Shown here: piece after piece, positions 32,086 to 42,733 of the stretch
Numbering within the stretch: the first letter of the stretch is position 1
Layout: each line of letters begins with the position of its first letter
From: Thalassotalea fonticola
GTDB taxonomy: Bacteria; Pseudomonadota; Gammaproteobacteria; Enterobacterales; Alteromonadaceae
Assembly: GCF_032911225.1 (NCBI RefSeq)
Contig: NZ_CP136600.1
Coordinates: 4,030,001-4,094,000, forward strand
Reading direction: 5' to 3'
DNA: 64,000 nt
The notes under the pieces: generated by a model
Seen by the model: the letters and a program-made list of their open reading frames with translations, nothing else
The model's database searches: none
Told to the model about the DNA's origin: nothing
Program-made: the position numbers and the translations under genes

Positions 32086-32182
32086 AGGTTATTAGATATT
32101 ATCGATAGCTTTAAAAAAGCAAGGACGTAGGCCTGCTATTTGTAATATGTACGATAAATTAAGCATTAAAAATTTTAACCGG

Positions 32183-33652
32183 TTAGATTGTTAAGCCAGG
32201 GCTTAGTTGTGCTGGTAATTGTACCTTTTCAGCTTCTACTGAAGCAACAGGGAATGCACAATAATCAGCCGCATAATATGCGCTTGCTCGGTGATTACCA
32301 CTGTCACCAATGCCGCCGAATGGCGCTGCACCACTCGCGCCGGTAATTGGTTTATTCCAATTTACAATGCCAGCACGAATACGTTTAAAGAAGTGATTGT
32401 AATGATCTTCGCTATCACTTAATAAACCGGCAGATAAACCAAAACTAGTGTTATTAGCTTCTTTGATGGCACTATCAAAGTCATCATAACGATAAACCTT
32501 TAATAACGGACCAAAGTGTTCTTCATCTGGCATATTTTTAATTGCAGTAACATCAACAATGCCCGGAGCAACAAAGCCGGTACCTGGCTTTTGGTGGGTT
32601 AGCTCAACTAAAGATGTGCCACCAAGCTCTACCAGTTGATTGTGCGCTGCAACTAAACCTAACGCTGCCCGTTCAGAGATCATAGACCCTATAAACGGTT
32701 GTTCTTCATCATTAAAGTAACCAATTTTAATTGCTTTAGTGGCAACAATCAGCTTTTCTAAAATAGCATCACCTGTAGCATTATTCTCAATAAACAAGCG
32801 ACGAGCACAAGTACAACGTTGGCCTGTGGTTATAAAGGCGGATTGTAAAATGTCGTGGACCACAGCATCTACATCAGATACATCTTTAACAATAAGAGGG
32901 TTATTACCACCCATCTCTAAAGCTAGAATTTTACCCGGCTTATCAGCAAATTGTTGATGTAATAACTTGCCCGTTGTTGAACTACCGGTAAAGAATAATC
33001 CATCAATACCATTATGGCTCGCCAGTGCTTTGCCAGTTTCAATCTCACCTTGTACAAGGTTTATTACCCCTGATGGCAATTCAGCTTTTTCCCATAGCTT
33101 AAGCATCAACTCTGCTACCATTGGCGTTAATTCTGAAGGTTTGAATACGACAGTATTACCGGCAATTAATGCAGGTACGATATGACCATTTGGTAAGTGG
33201 CCAGGGAAGTTATATGGACCAAATACGGCGACAACGCCATGAGGCTTATGACGAATAAAAGCTTTGGCACCTGGAATAGGATTTTCAACAGTTCCTGTTC
33301 TATCATTATACGCTTTAATTGATAAGTTAACTTTCCCTATCATTGCACCAGCTTCAGTACGCGTTTCCCAGATAGGCTTACCTGTTTCTTTTGCGATGGC
33401 CGTAGCCACCTCTTCTTTGTGTTCGGTTAGAATGTCCATGTAGCGTTTTATCACTACCAGACGTTCCTCAACACTGGAAAAACCCCATTCTTCAAAAGCA
33501 ATTCTGGCACTATCTATGGCGGCATCAACTTGCTCTTTTGAAGCTGATTCCCCTTGCCAAATTACTTCATTCAATGCTGGGTTTAATGAATTCATTGTGT
33601 GACCTTGGCCTGGTAGCCATTGTCCGTTAATAAATTGTACTGAATTTGTCAT
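32183..33652 (-). CDS. astD: succinylglutamate semialdehyde dehydrogenase
   Basis: A 489-residue aldehyde dehydrogenase (E. coli AstD has 492). It oxidises N-succinylglutamate 5-semialdehyde with NAD, the fourth step of the arginine succinyltransferase pathway. Landmarks are the [19 protein letters not shown] segment, the cofactor-site FTGSSTTGK, the LEMGGNNPL glutamate motif and the catalytic cysteine in [10 protein letters not shown]. The open frame extends nine codons further upstream, but the ATG at 33652 has a GAGGT ribosome site and matches the family start. It lies 27 bases after astA. Confidence 0.94.
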   Translation of the reverse strand: MTNSVQFINGQWLPGQGHTMNSLNPALNEVIWQGESASKEQVDAAIDSARIAFEEWGFSSVEERLVVIKRYMDILTEHKEEVATAIAKETGKPIWETRTEAGAMIGKVNLSIKAYNDRTGTVENPIPGAKAFIRHKPHGVVAVFGPYNFPGHLPNGHIVPALIAGNTVVFKPSELTPMVAELMLKLWEKAELPSGVINLVQGEIETGKALASHNGIDGLFFTGSSTTGKLLHQQFADKPGKILALEMGGNNPLIVKDVSDVDAVVHDILQSAFITTGQRCTCARRLFIENNATGDAILEKLIVATKAIKIGYFNDEEQPFIGSMISERAALGLVAAHNQLVELGGTSLVELTHQKPGTGFVAPGIVDVTAIKNMPDEEHFGPLLKVYRYDDFDSAIKEANNTSFGLSAGLLSDSEDHYNHFFKRIRAGIVNWNKPITGASGAAPFGGIGDSGNHRASAYYAADYCAFPVASVEAEKVQLPAQLSPGLTI

Positions 33653-33679
33653 TTTTACCTCTCGCTGGTTAAACAGCAA

Positions 33680-34696
33680 TTAACTTTTTGCAACTCTTAC
33701 AAAATCACCGTTGGTGACTTGTAACGCTTCTGCAGTTTCTTGATCTATGATTGCAATACTATCGATTTGATTGATTTCAATTGACATTTGTACTGCTCTA
33801 AAGTCTTTCACTTTAGTGTTACATATCATAGCTTTAGTTGAGCTTTGTATTGCGCCTATCTGCACTTTTAGTCTGAGGGAGTTACGCACAGTTTTTATAG
33901 TTTTTAGTTCCGCTTCGACCGTTGGTCCAGCATCAAAAATATCGACATAACCGCGATTAACAAAACCTTCATTTTCAAGCAAACGTAATGCCGGCACGGT
34001 ATTTTGATGCACTTTACCTATTACTTTTTGCGCTTCTTTACTTAATAAACTTACATAAATAGGGTATTTAGGCATTAACTCGGCAATGAACTCTTTTTTA
34101 CCTATGCCGGTTAAATAATCAGCAGTAGGAAAGTCCATAGAGAAAAAGTGTTCTTCTAACCACTGCCAAAATGGTGAGTTACCATTCTCATCTGATACAC
34201 CACGCATTTCAGCTATTACCGTATTATTAAACCGTGCAGTATGCTCTGCCATAAATAACATGCGACATTTAGATAAAAAACGACCATTGTTATTTACTCG
34301 ATAATTATCTCGCAAATAAAGAGTACAAAGTTCTGAAGACCCGGTGTAATCATTATTCAAAGTTAATGTTTCAACAGTATTATAAATATTAAGTTCACGA
34401 GAAGAATGAACAACTTTGCCTACGTGGTAATGATAAAATGCATCGTGTAAGCCTACTGCGGTCTCGATGCCCGTAGTACCAACGACTTCACCTGTTTTAG
34501 TGTCTTCCATAACAAATAAGTAGCCTTCATCCCTACAGTTTTCTAATTCTGTATGAAACGATTTAGTCGCACGATTTATACGGCTAAGTAATAGTTCTTC
34601 ATTTACCGGAAGCGAAGTGAAACCATGTCCTGACTCCACCGCAATTTGGTGTAAAACATCGTAATCACTATTGCGGATAGGACGAATGATGATCAT
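33680..34696 (-). CDS. astA: arginine N-succinyltransferase
   Basis: A 338-residue protein starting MIIIRPIRNSDYDVLHQIAV, matching AstA over its length, including the SLPVNEELLLSRI segment. It transfers succinate from succinyl-CoA to arginine, the first step of the pathway. A single-chain form is encoded, as in E. coli. It lies between astC and astD in one operon; astB and astE are not in this window. Confidence 0.95.
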   Translation of the reverse strand: MIIIRPIRNSDYDVLHQIAVESGHGFTSLPVNEELLLSRINRATKSFHTELENCRDEGYLFVMEDTKTGEVVGTTGIETAVGLHDAFYHYHVGKVVHSSRELNIYNTVETLTLNNDYTGSSELCTLYLRDNYRVNNNGRFLSKCRMLFMAEHTARFNNTVIAEMRGVSDENGNSPFWQWLEEHFFSMDFPTADYLTGIGKKEFIAELMPKYPIYVSLLSKEAQKVIGKVHQNTVPALRLLENEGFVNRGYVDIFDAGPTVEAELKTIKTVRNSLRLKVQIGAIQSSTKAMICNTKVKDFRAVQMSIEINQIDSIAIIDQETAEALQVTNGDFVRVAKS

Positions 34697-34740
34697 AGTA
34701 TATTCTCTTTAAAGTTCGTTGAAATTGGTTAAGATTATCC

Positions 34741-35961
<1,221 letters not shown>

Positions 35962-36230
35962 CTAAATCCTCGTTTTAAAATGCTAAATGTTGAATACGTT
36001 GTTTATGATTGCTTCTCTAATAACGTATAGGCTCAACTGAAAATGAGGGGATATTATGCCAGAAAAATTTACATTTGTCTTGAATGAAATCTCTTGAAAG
36101 CCAGTAATAATAAGGGGTTAGAAGGTTTTATTCAATATTTATGCATAACTATACTTGTTAAAAGAGTGTTTATTAATAGCTTAAATATTAATTGCTGATT
36201 AACAATTATAGTCAGTAATAGCGTTTGAAT

Positions 36231-36572
36231 TTATTGGTTTATGATAGTTTCTAAGATTGCTAGTTGCTCGACAGAAATGTCGATAAATTTTAGGCCTAAC
36301 AGGAACTGGTTTTGAGATATGCGGCGATTTACAATTAAACGTACAGTAAATCGATCAACTTTATTGTCATCGTTAAGCCGTATTTGAAATTGAGCCGGAT
36401 GACTGCATTGACTTAAAATTAAATCAACACCAGATTTATCAACACTGAGCTGGATACCTGATAAAGAAAGGTTAATAGCAGTACTTGATAATTGCTCGTT
36501 ACTATTCTCTAAAGTAATCGATACGGAAAAATTTACATCTTTTCTAGGATGAAACCTTCTTTCAATCGACAT
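36231..36572 (-). CDS. PilZ domain protein
   Basis: A 113-residue single-domain protein with the two cyclic-di-GMP-binding motifs of PilZ: an arginine motif near residues 5-10 (ERRFHPR) and NLSLSGIQL near residue 34 in place of D/NxSxxG. It should be a small cyclic-di-GMP receptor. What it controls cannot be told from the neighbours, which are astC and pabA. Confidence 0.85.
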   Translation of the reverse strand: MSIERRFHPRKDVNFSVSITLENSNEQLSSTAINLSLSGIQLSVDKSGVDLILSQCSHPAQFQIRLNDDNKVDRFTVRLIVNRRISQNQFLLGLKFIDISVEQLAILETIINQ

Positions 36573-36635
36573 ATCAAGCCTCTAATGTTGTTATTATAAA
36601 TATACTTTAGCAAATCTACAGATAATGTATCTACT

Positions 36636-37223
36636 TTAATTTGAACTTAAGTTCAAAAAGTTATCAAGCAATTGGTGACCTTGTTCTGTAAGGATAGATT
36701 CTGGGTGAAATTGCACACTCATGATCGGCAATTTTTTATGTGCAAGGCCCATAATTTCATCAACTTCGCCATGTACTGTTTCGGTCCATGCAGTAATGAT
36801 TAAATCATCGGGTAATGATTGCTTATTAACTACTAATGAATGATATCGGGTAACTTGTAATGGATTATTCAGACCGAAAAATAAGTCTTTATTGTTATGT
36901 TTTATTAAAGACGTTTTACCGTGCATTACCTGCTTGGCTTTTTCAACTAGACCACCAAAATGCTGAGCAATACACTGGTGTCCTAAACATACTCCTAAAA
37001 TCGGGATTAGCCCGGAAAATTTTGAAACAATTTCCAATGAAAGCCCCGCGCTATCTGGATCGCAAGGGCCAGGTGATATAACAATATGATCCGGGGCCAT
37101 TGCTTTTATTTGAGCAATAGTGACTTCATCATTTCGAACTACATGTACTTCTTCACCTAAATGCTGAAAATAATGCACTAAATTGAAAGTAAAAGAATCG
37201 TAGTTATCGATCATTAATAACAT
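36636..37223 (-). CDS. pabA: aminodeoxychorismate/anthranilate synthase glutaminase subunit
   Basis: A 195-residue class I glutamine amidotransferase. The catalytic cysteine lies in GVCLGHQCIAQHFGG near residue 79, and the histidine and glutamate are in VQFHPESIL near residue 170. It supplies ammonia to PabB for folate or to TrpE for tryptophan. The neighbourhood (pabA next to argD/astC) matches the PabA arrangement of enterobacteria and Shewanella, so pabA is preferred over trpG, though the protein may serve both. Confidence 0.88.
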   Translation of the reverse strand: MLLMIDNYDSFTFNLVHYFQHLGEEVHVVRNDEVTIAQIKAMAPDHIVISPGPCDPDSAGLSLEIVSKFSGLIPILGVCLGHQCIAQHFGGLVEKAKQVMHGKTSLIKHNNKDLFFGLNNPLQVTRYHSLVVNKQSLPDDLIITAWTETVHGEVDEIMGLAHKKLPIMSVQFHPESILTEQGHQLLDNFLNLSSN

Positions 37224-37255
37224 GAATGGTCCTAAAGCTTGTTAAGTAGAGCTAA

Positions 37256-38089
37256 TTATATCTTCAAGTTTGCGTATTGAGGAGCAGTTTGTTCGGTTAT
37301 TATTTCAATACTATCGCCAATATGAATACTGCCTTCATTTAAAGCGATAAGATTTTGGCCAAAATAGATTTCACCATCGCTCCCTTGTCTGTAGCTTTTT
37401 AGTGTTGCGAGTGGTTCTTTTTGTTTATTACGCTGACCAGTAACTTCATTGACGGTAGTAAAGATACATCTGCTGCAAGGTTTGACAATTTCAAAAACAA
37501 CGTCACCAATTCGAATTTTATGCCAACCGTCTTCAGCAAACTCTAAACACTGTGAGACCACTAAATTTGGCCTGAACTGCGCCATAGAGACAGGTTGCTC
37601 TAATTTGTTATTTAATGCCGCTAATGACGCTTCACTAATCATTAACAAAGGGTAACCATCTGCGAAGTTTAACTTATTGGCATAGCCCTTGACTGTACGA
37701 TGAGAATGTTCACCTAAATAATACACTTTACATGGTAATTTTAGGTAAGTAGAAAACCAGTTGTCTATTTCTCTGGAGCAGTGCTGTGCAGATATTTCAT
37801 CACTCCAAACTCGCACATTTTGATAATCATCAGAGAAATTCTTAAAAATAATTGCCAACTCAGACATGCCCGGTGCATTTAATATTAATCCTGTAGTGGT
37901 AATTTTACTTTCAACTAATACTAAGGACGATTTTGTTCTGCCGGTAATAAACTTACCATTTGAATCAGTAATAACAAAATGTCTATCAAGTGCTAATCCG
38001 CTATCTTTTACCAATGTTTTATGAAGGGAGATGCCTTGAGTTGATTTTATCGGATAAGTAATGATGCTTGAAAGAAATGCAGATGTCAT
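37256..38089 (-). CDS. MOSC domain protein (YcbX-like, without ferredoxin domain)
   Basis: A 277-residue protein with an N-terminal MOSC beta-barrel domain (start FLSSIITYPIKSTQGIS) and a C-terminal MOSC domain holding the conserved cysteine segment KPCSRCIFTTVNEVTG near residue 210. Such proteins take part in molybdenum-cofactor-dependent reduction of N-hydroxylated compounds. E. coli YcbX has an extra ferredoxin domain that is absent here. It is 32 bases upstream of pabA on the same strand. Confidence 0.87.
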   Translation of the reverse strand: MTSAFLSSIITYPIKSTQGISLHKTLVKDSGLALDRHFVITDSNGKFITGRTKSSLVLVESKITTTGLILNAPGMSELAIIFKNFSDDYQNVRVWSDEISAQHCSREIDNWFSTYLKLPCKVYYLGEHSHRTVKGYANKLNFADGYPLLMISEASLAALNNKLEQPVSMAQFRPNLVVSQCLEFAEDGWHKIRIGDVVFEIVKPCSRCIFTTVNEVTGQRNKQKEPLATLKSYRQGSDGEIYFGQNLIALNEGSIHIGDSIEIITEQTAPQYANLKI

Positions 38090-38227
38090 GGTTGTTTGAT
38101 ACCCAAAGTAAATTGTTTAAGGCCTATCCTAACTTACTTATAAATATTAATAAATTAACTGATTTAAATAACACTTAAGCTATAATGCTTATACATTTTT
38201 TAAAACTTGAATAAGTAATCCAAATTA

Positions 38228-39421
38228 ATGGTAGAGCAGGATAAGAATAATAATATTTCATTAAGTTTATTATTGCCGTTACTAGCGTCAATTGTCGCAA
38301 TTACTCCGTTTGCTGTCGATTTATACCTTCCTGCAATGCCTGTTATCGCTCTTCATTTTAATAGCTCAATTGCTGCCGTACAAAACTCATTAAGCGTATA
38401 TTTAGCAGGTTATGCTTGTGGACTTATTCTTTTTGGCCCTTTAGCGGATATAATTGGTAGACGAAAACTGGCCATTTTTGGGTTAAGCTTTTTCTCCTTT
38501 ATATCTTTTGCTCTGCCTTTATCAGAAACCATTGACCAGTTTATCGGATTAAGGTTTGCTCAAGCATTTTGTGGTAGTGCTGCAACAGTAGTTGTGCCAG
38601 GTATCATTCGACAATTCTATGGAGAAAATACGGCAAAAGGAATGTCATATGTAAGTATGATCATGATGTTTGCTCCTATGCTTGCGCCTACTATAGGTAG
38701 TGCAATTTTAGTAATTGGCAACTGGCAGGCAATGTTTTATTTCCTTGGTGTTTACTCGATGATCATATTAATCGCTAGTGTGGCAAAACTGCCCGAAATG
38801 ATCAGAAATGTTGAACCTGATATCGAAAAAGTTTCATTTTTTGGTAATTACAATGTGGTGCTTTCCAACAAAGCCGCACGTAAATATATACTTAGTTCTA
38901 TGTTGGTATCGTTGGCATTTTTTGCTTATTTAACCGCAATACCATTTGTATATCTAGAAGTGTATAAAACCAGCGAATTTGTTTTTAGTTTTTTATTTGG
39001 TATTAATGTTGTCGCACTTATGATGGCGCAATTCATTAATACTCGTTGTGTAGGGAAATATGGTTCAGAAAAAATGCTTTTGTCGGGCCTTTTGGTTGCC
39101 CTTATTTTTGCACTTATCTTGGTGATTGTTAATATTCTAGAACTGTCTTTGTTTTGGACGGTAATGTCTATTTTGCCTTTAATGGGAAGTATTTCACTGA
39201 TCGCGGTAAATTCTGATTCGTTAATATTACTCACTTTTGCCAATCAAACGGGTACTGCAACAGCGGTAATTGGCACTCTACGGTTTGGTATAGGAGCGTT
39301 GGCCGGACCAATATTAGCTTTTTTCCATACTGATTCTGCACTACCGTTTACTGTACTCATGTTAACTTCAATTATCCTTGTTGGTTTATGCCAATATTCA
39401 CCGTTAAAGCAAAAGTTATAG
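38228..39421 (+). CDS. Bcr/CflA family MFS drug efflux transporter
   Basis: A 397-residue major facilitator protein with twelve membrane segments. The TM1 motif FAVDLYLPAMP and the loop motif GPLADIIGRRK are typical of the Bcr/CflA group, whose members export drugs, dipeptides or sulfonamides. The substrate here is unknown. It stands alone, divergent from the MOSC gene, with no adjacent regulator. Confidence 0.88.
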   Translation: MVEQDKNNNISLSLLLPLLASIVAITPFAVDLYLPAMPVIALHFNSSIAAVQNSLSVYLAGYACGLILFGPLADIIGRRKLAIFGLSFFSFISFALPLSETIDQFIGLRFAQAFCGSAATVVVPGIIRQFYGENTAKGMSYVSMIMMFAPMLAPTIGSAILVIGNWQAMFYFLGVYSMIILIASVAKLPEMIRNVEPDIEKVSFFGNYNVVLSNKAARKYILSSMLVSLAFFAYLTAIPFVYLEVYKTSEFVFSFLFGINVVALMMAQFINTRCVGKYGSEKMLLSGLLVALIFALILVIVNILELSLFWTVMSILPLMGSISLIAVNSDSLILLTFANQTGTATAVIGTLRFGIGALAGPILAFFHTDSALPFTVLMLTSIILVGLCQYSPLKQKL

Positions 39422-39630
39422 TTCTAGTTATAAAGTATTAGCCGTCTGACTTTTGATATTGTAAAACTAAAATGTTTATTACTTTTAAGATAAATAAGGG
39501 AATATCTAGTTCGTAAGGTTTTATTCTTACGAAAAAGCGTAATAAAATAATTTAATTTATATTTTCAAGTGCTTACAAGGAGGTTTGAGGAATTATAAGG
39601 GGCCTAAAAAAGCTGGCATAAAAAAATAAC

Positions 39631-39795
39631 TTATTGATTAATATCTTTATTTTCTTTTGTTTTTAAATCACTTTGCTGAATGCGCCATTTTTGTAATTCT
39701 GCATAGTAATGGTCCCAAACGCAAGGGTTGCAGACACCACTTTCACAACATTCGTTGCTATTAGGAGGGGTAGGTTTTTCAAATAAATCAGTCAT
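39631..39795 (-). CDS. oxidoreductase-like domain mini-protein, copy 1
   Basis: A 54-residue protein starting MTDLFEKPTPPNSNECC. It carries the cysteine-rich core CCESGVCNPCVWDHYYAEL followed by a QKWRIQQ helix, the pattern of the oxidoreductase-like domain family of tiny proteins. The four clustered cysteines suggest metal or iron-sulfur binding; the function is not known. It follows its paralogue with only four bases between them, and the two share the CVWDHYYAELQKWRIQQ block exactly. Confidence 0.75.
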   Translation of the reverse strand: MTDLFEKPTPPNSNECCESGVCNPCVWDHYYAELQKWRIQQSDLKTKENKDINQ

Positions 39796-39799
39796 TAGT

Positions 39800-39952
39800 T
39801 TATGATTCTACTTGTGATTTTATTTCATCTTGTTGAATCCGCCACTTTTGCAGTTCAGCATAATAATGATCCCAAACGCATGGGCAACAAGAGCCGCCGC
39901 CACAGCAATCATCATCAGCTGGTGGGTAAGGTTTTTCTAATAATTTCGTCAT
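39800..39952 (-). CDS. oxidoreductase-like domain mini-protein, copy 2
   Basis: A 50-residue protein starting MTKLLEKPYPPADDDCC, with the core CCGGGSCCPCVWDHYY, which has five cysteines. It is the upstream partner of the copy at 39631-39795 and plainly arose by tandem duplication. The start at 39952 gives the conserved xLxEKPxPP opening found in both. An open frame on the other strand (39802-40002) is a shadow. Function unknown; the family is tentatively metal-binding. Confidence 0.75.
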   Translation of the reverse strand: MTKLLEKPYPPADDDCCGGGSCCPCVWDHYYAELQKWRIQQDEIKSQVES

Positions 39953-40024
39953 GGCGTTCTTTCAAATATTTCTGGGTACTTTATGGCCGTTATTTTACCT
40001 GAATGTTTGCTTAGGTACTAGAAC

Positions 40025-40053
40025 TTAGATCCTGAAATAAGTTCAGGAAGTGG
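40025..40053. repeat. dispersed palindromic repeat, copy A
   Basis: A 29-base block with the inner palindrome TCCTGAA / TTCAGGA. Its reverse complement recurs at 61231-61259 with one mismatch. It is intergenic in both places. A similar but decayed segment (GATACAGAGATCCTGCG) follows at 40119. Confidence 0.7.
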
Positions 40054-40084
40054 TGTGTATATTTGTTAAGGCTTTAGACAATAA

Positions 40085-40107
40085 AAAACCCTGCGCTGCA
40101 GGGTTTT
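40085..40107. terminator. terminator after accC
   Basis: The stem AAAACCCTG / CAGGGTTTT with a small loop lies about 60 bases beyond the accC stop. On the minus strand the arm ends in a T run. It probably ends the aroQ-accB-accC transcript. Confidence 0.78.
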
Positions 40108-40168
40108 AAAAAGAGTTGATACAGAGATCCTGCGTCAAGCTCGTGACGTCGCTAGTGCGTCGGTTATA

Positions 40169-41515
40169 CTACTCAATTTCAGCTAATTTCATCTCTAGGT
40201 AGTGAATGTTAGCACCCCCACGAGCAAAACCTGCATCATTCATGATGTCTTCTTGCAAGGCGATATTAGTTTTAATACCGTCGATTACTAGCTCATCCAG
40301 GGCATTTTTCATGCGAGCAATTGCGACTTCACGAGTTTCACCGTAAGTGATTAGTTTACCAATCATAGAATCATAATGAGGCGGTACTGAATAATCAGTA
40401 TATACGTGAGAATCCCAACGAACACCCATACCTCCCGGAGGATGGAAGCGTGTTACTTTACCCGGTGAAGGGATAAATGTGCGTGGATCTTCAGCATTAA
40501 TACGACATTCAATCGCATGGCCGTTAACTTTAATGTCTTCTTGTTTGATTGTTAATTTTTGACCAGCAGCAACACGAAGCTGTTCTTTAATTAAATCAAC
40601 ACCAGTGATCATTTCTGTTACCGGGTGTTCAACTTGAATACGGGTGTTCATTTCAATGAAATAGAACTCACCGTTTTCAAATAAGAACTCAAACGTACCA
40701 GCGCCACGGTAATTAATTTCATTACAAGCGTTACAACAACGAGCGCCAATTTCAGCACGTAGCTCTTCAGAAATACCTGGTGCTGGCGCTTCTTCAACTA
40801 CTTTTTGGTGACGACGTTGCATAGAACAATCACGTTCAGCTAAGTGAATTGCGCTACCTTGGCCATCAGCAAGAATTTGAATTTCAACATGACGCGGGTT
40901 TTCAAGGAACTTTTCCATGTAAACCATATCGTTGTTGAAGGTATTTCTAGCTTCAGTTTTAGTTAACTGGATTGACTCTAGTAAGTCTGCTTCGCTGCGT
41001 ACAACTCGCATACCACGACCACCACCACCACCAGAGGCTTTGATGATTACTGGGTATCCAATACGGCGACCATGAGCAATATTTGCATCAGCATCATCTG
41101 TAAGAGGGCCATCTGAACCAGGTACACAAGGTACACCAGCAGCTTTCATTGCCGCAATAGCAGAAACTTTATCACCCATTAAACGGATGCTGTCAGCTAA
41201 AGGACCAATAAAAGCAAAACCTGAATCTTCAACTTGCTCGGCAAAATCTGCGTTTTCAGCTAAAAAGCCGTAACCTGGATGAATAGCATCGGCGTCAGTT
41301 ACTTCTGCGGCAGTAATTAAACGAGGGATGTTTAAATAGCTGTCTAAGGCAGATGCTTTACCAATACAAATAGTTTCATCTGCTAATAAAACGTGTTTAA
41401 GGTTTTTGTCAGCAGTAGAGTGAACAGCTACGGTTTTAATACCTAGCTCTTTACATGCACGTAATATACGTAATGCAATTTCGCCTCGGTTGGCGATAAC
41501 TACTTTCTTTAACAT
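40169..41515 (-). CDS. accC: acetyl-CoA carboxylase, biotin carboxylase subunit
   Basis: A 448-residue ATP-grasp enzyme that carboxylates the biotin on AccB, the first step of fatty-acid synthesis. Landmarks are [20 protein letters not shown] at the start, the glycine-rich ATP loop [13 protein letters not shown] near residue 160, and [14 protein letters not shown] near residue 290. Length matches E. coli (449). It lies 23 bases after accB in the usual operon. Confidence 0.98.
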   Translation of the reverse strand: MLKKVVIANRGEIALRILRACKELGIKTVAVHSTADKNLKHVLLADETICIGKASALDSYLNIPRLITAAEVTDADAIHPGYGFLAENADFAEQVEDSGFAFIGPLADSIRLMGDKVSAIAAMKAAGVPCVPGSDGPLTDDADANIAHGRRIGYPVIIKASGGGGGRGMRVVRSEADLLESIQLTKTEARNTFNNDMVYMEKFLENPRHVEIQILADGQGSAIHLAERDCSMQRRHQKVVEEAPAPGISEELRAEIGARCCNACNEINYRGAGTFEFLFENGEFYFIEMNTRIQVEHPVTEMITGVDLIKEQLRVAAGQKLTIKQEDIKVNGHAIECRINAEDPRTFIPSPGKVTRFHPPGGMGVRWDSHVYTDYSVPPHYDSMIGKLITYGETREVAIARMKNALDELVIDGIKTNIALQEDIMNDAGFARGGANIHYLEMKLAEIE

Positions 41516-41538
41516 GGAATTAACCTTCTTTATCGGGC

Positions 41539-41997
41539 TTATTCAATTACGAATAGTGGTTGGTCAAATTCAATTGTGTCTTCATTTTCAGCAAGAATTT
41601 GTTTAATAACACCAGATTTGTCCGCTTCAATTTGGTTCATCATTTTCATTGCTTCAACAATACAAAGTGTATCGCCAGCATTTACATGTTGACCGACTTC
41701 AGCAAATGCAGGAGCCTCTGGAGAAGCTGATGCATAGAAAGTACCAACCATAGGTGAGCGAACCACATGACCTGATAAAACAGCGCCTGCTGAAGCTTCT
41801 GCTGCCGCTGGAGCCGCAACTGGAGCAGCAACTGGAGCAGCAACTGCTGCAGGAGCTGCCATAGCCACTGGAGCTGCAGCTACTACTGGGCCGCCACGAC
41901 TGATTCGAACCGACTCTTCACCTTCAGAAATCTCTAATTCATTGATCCCAGACTCTTCAACTAGTTCGATTAGTTTTTTAATTTTACGAATATCCAT
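41539..41997 (-). CDS. accB: acetyl-CoA carboxylase, biotin carboxyl carrier protein
   Basis: A 152-residue protein. An N-terminal domain ([20 protein letters not shown]) is followed by an alanine/proline-rich flexible linker (about residues 38-70) and a biotinyl domain with EAMKMMNQ, whose central lysine carries biotin. It shuttles the carboxyl group between AccC and the AccAD transferase. Confidence 0.98.
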   Translation of the reverse strand: MDIRKIKKLIELVEESGINELEISEGEESVRISRGGPVVAAAPVAMAAPAAVAAPVAAPVAAPAAAEASAGAVLSGHVVRSPMVGTFYASASPEAPAFAEVGQHVNAGDTLCIVEAMKMMNQIEADKSGVIKQILAENEDTIEFDQPLFVIE

Positions 41998-42026
41998 TAG
42001 TACACCTTTTAAATGTTTTTTGTAAT

Positions 42027-42473
42027 TTATTTGTTTAGGGTTTGGCTTGCTGCATCAAGAGCATATTCATAGCCCTTAGCACCCAAACCGCATATTACCC
42101 CTTCAGCAATGTCTGAAAGGTAAGAATGTTGGCGAAACACTTCACGTTTATGCACATTTGATAAGTGAACCTCAATAAACGGAATACTTACTGTTAATAA
42201 CGCATCTCGAAGTGCCACGCTAGTATGAGTAAATGCCGCAGGATTGATGATGACAAAATCCACTTTGTTATGCGCTTGATGAAGGGCATCAATTAATTCA
42301 TGCTCTGCATTACTTTGCAGATGCTGTAAATTCATTTCTAAAGATTGAGCTTTAATTTCTAACGAAGCAATAATATCGGCTAGTGATTGCGAACCATAAA
42401 TTTCAGGTTCACGTTTACCTAACATATTTAAATTAGGGCCATTCAACACTAAAACATTAAACTTTGTCGTCAT
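42027..42473 (-). CDS. aroQ: type II 3-dehydroquinate dehydratase
   Basis: A 148-residue protein with [16 protein letters not shown] at the N-terminus (catalytic tyrosine), [16 protein letters not shown], and [16 protein letters not shown] with the catalytic histidine. It converts 3-dehydroquinate to 3-dehydroshikimate in aromatic synthesis. It heads the aroQ-accB-accC operon, an arrangement common in gammaproteobacteria. The 260-base region between it and dsbD is AT-rich and should hold its promoter. Confidence 0.97.
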   Translation of the reverse strand: MTTKFNVLVLNGPNLNMLGKREPEIYGSQSLADIIASLEIKAQSLEMNLQHLQSNAEHELIDALHQAHNKVDFVIINPAAFTHTSVALRDALLTVSIPFIEVHLSNVHKREVFRQHSYLSDIAEGVICGLGAKGYEYALDAASQTLNK

Positions 42474-42675
42474 TTGCAGCTAAATCCATGTTAATTATTA
42501 TTATTGAAAATATTATCGGCTATAAACACTTTCATTGCTTATATTTTATGCAGAAAATATGATTTTTTCCAAATATCTGCACATTATAGTCATTTTCGCA
42601 GAAATTAGCAGCAAAATACTGGTCTAATCACTGAACTTGATTTTAATTAACGCTTTATTTACATCCAAACACAAA

Positions 42676-42695
42676 AAAGGGGCGTATGCCCCTTT
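42676..42695 (-). terminator. terminator of the cutA-dsbD operon
   Basis: The stem AAAGGGGC / GCCCCTTT with a four-base loop is followed on the minus strand by six Ts, 38 bases beyond the dsbD stop. It is a canonical intrinsic terminator. Confidence 0.9.
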
Positions 42696-42733
42696 AGTAA
42701 ATAATTAATGCTAGCAGGGTAAAGCCCTGATGT

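Noticed and set aside
39802..40002. Plus-strand open frame of 66 codons
   Set aside because: It is antisense to the cysteine-rich mini-gene at 39800-39952, whose paralogue confirms the minus-strand reading.
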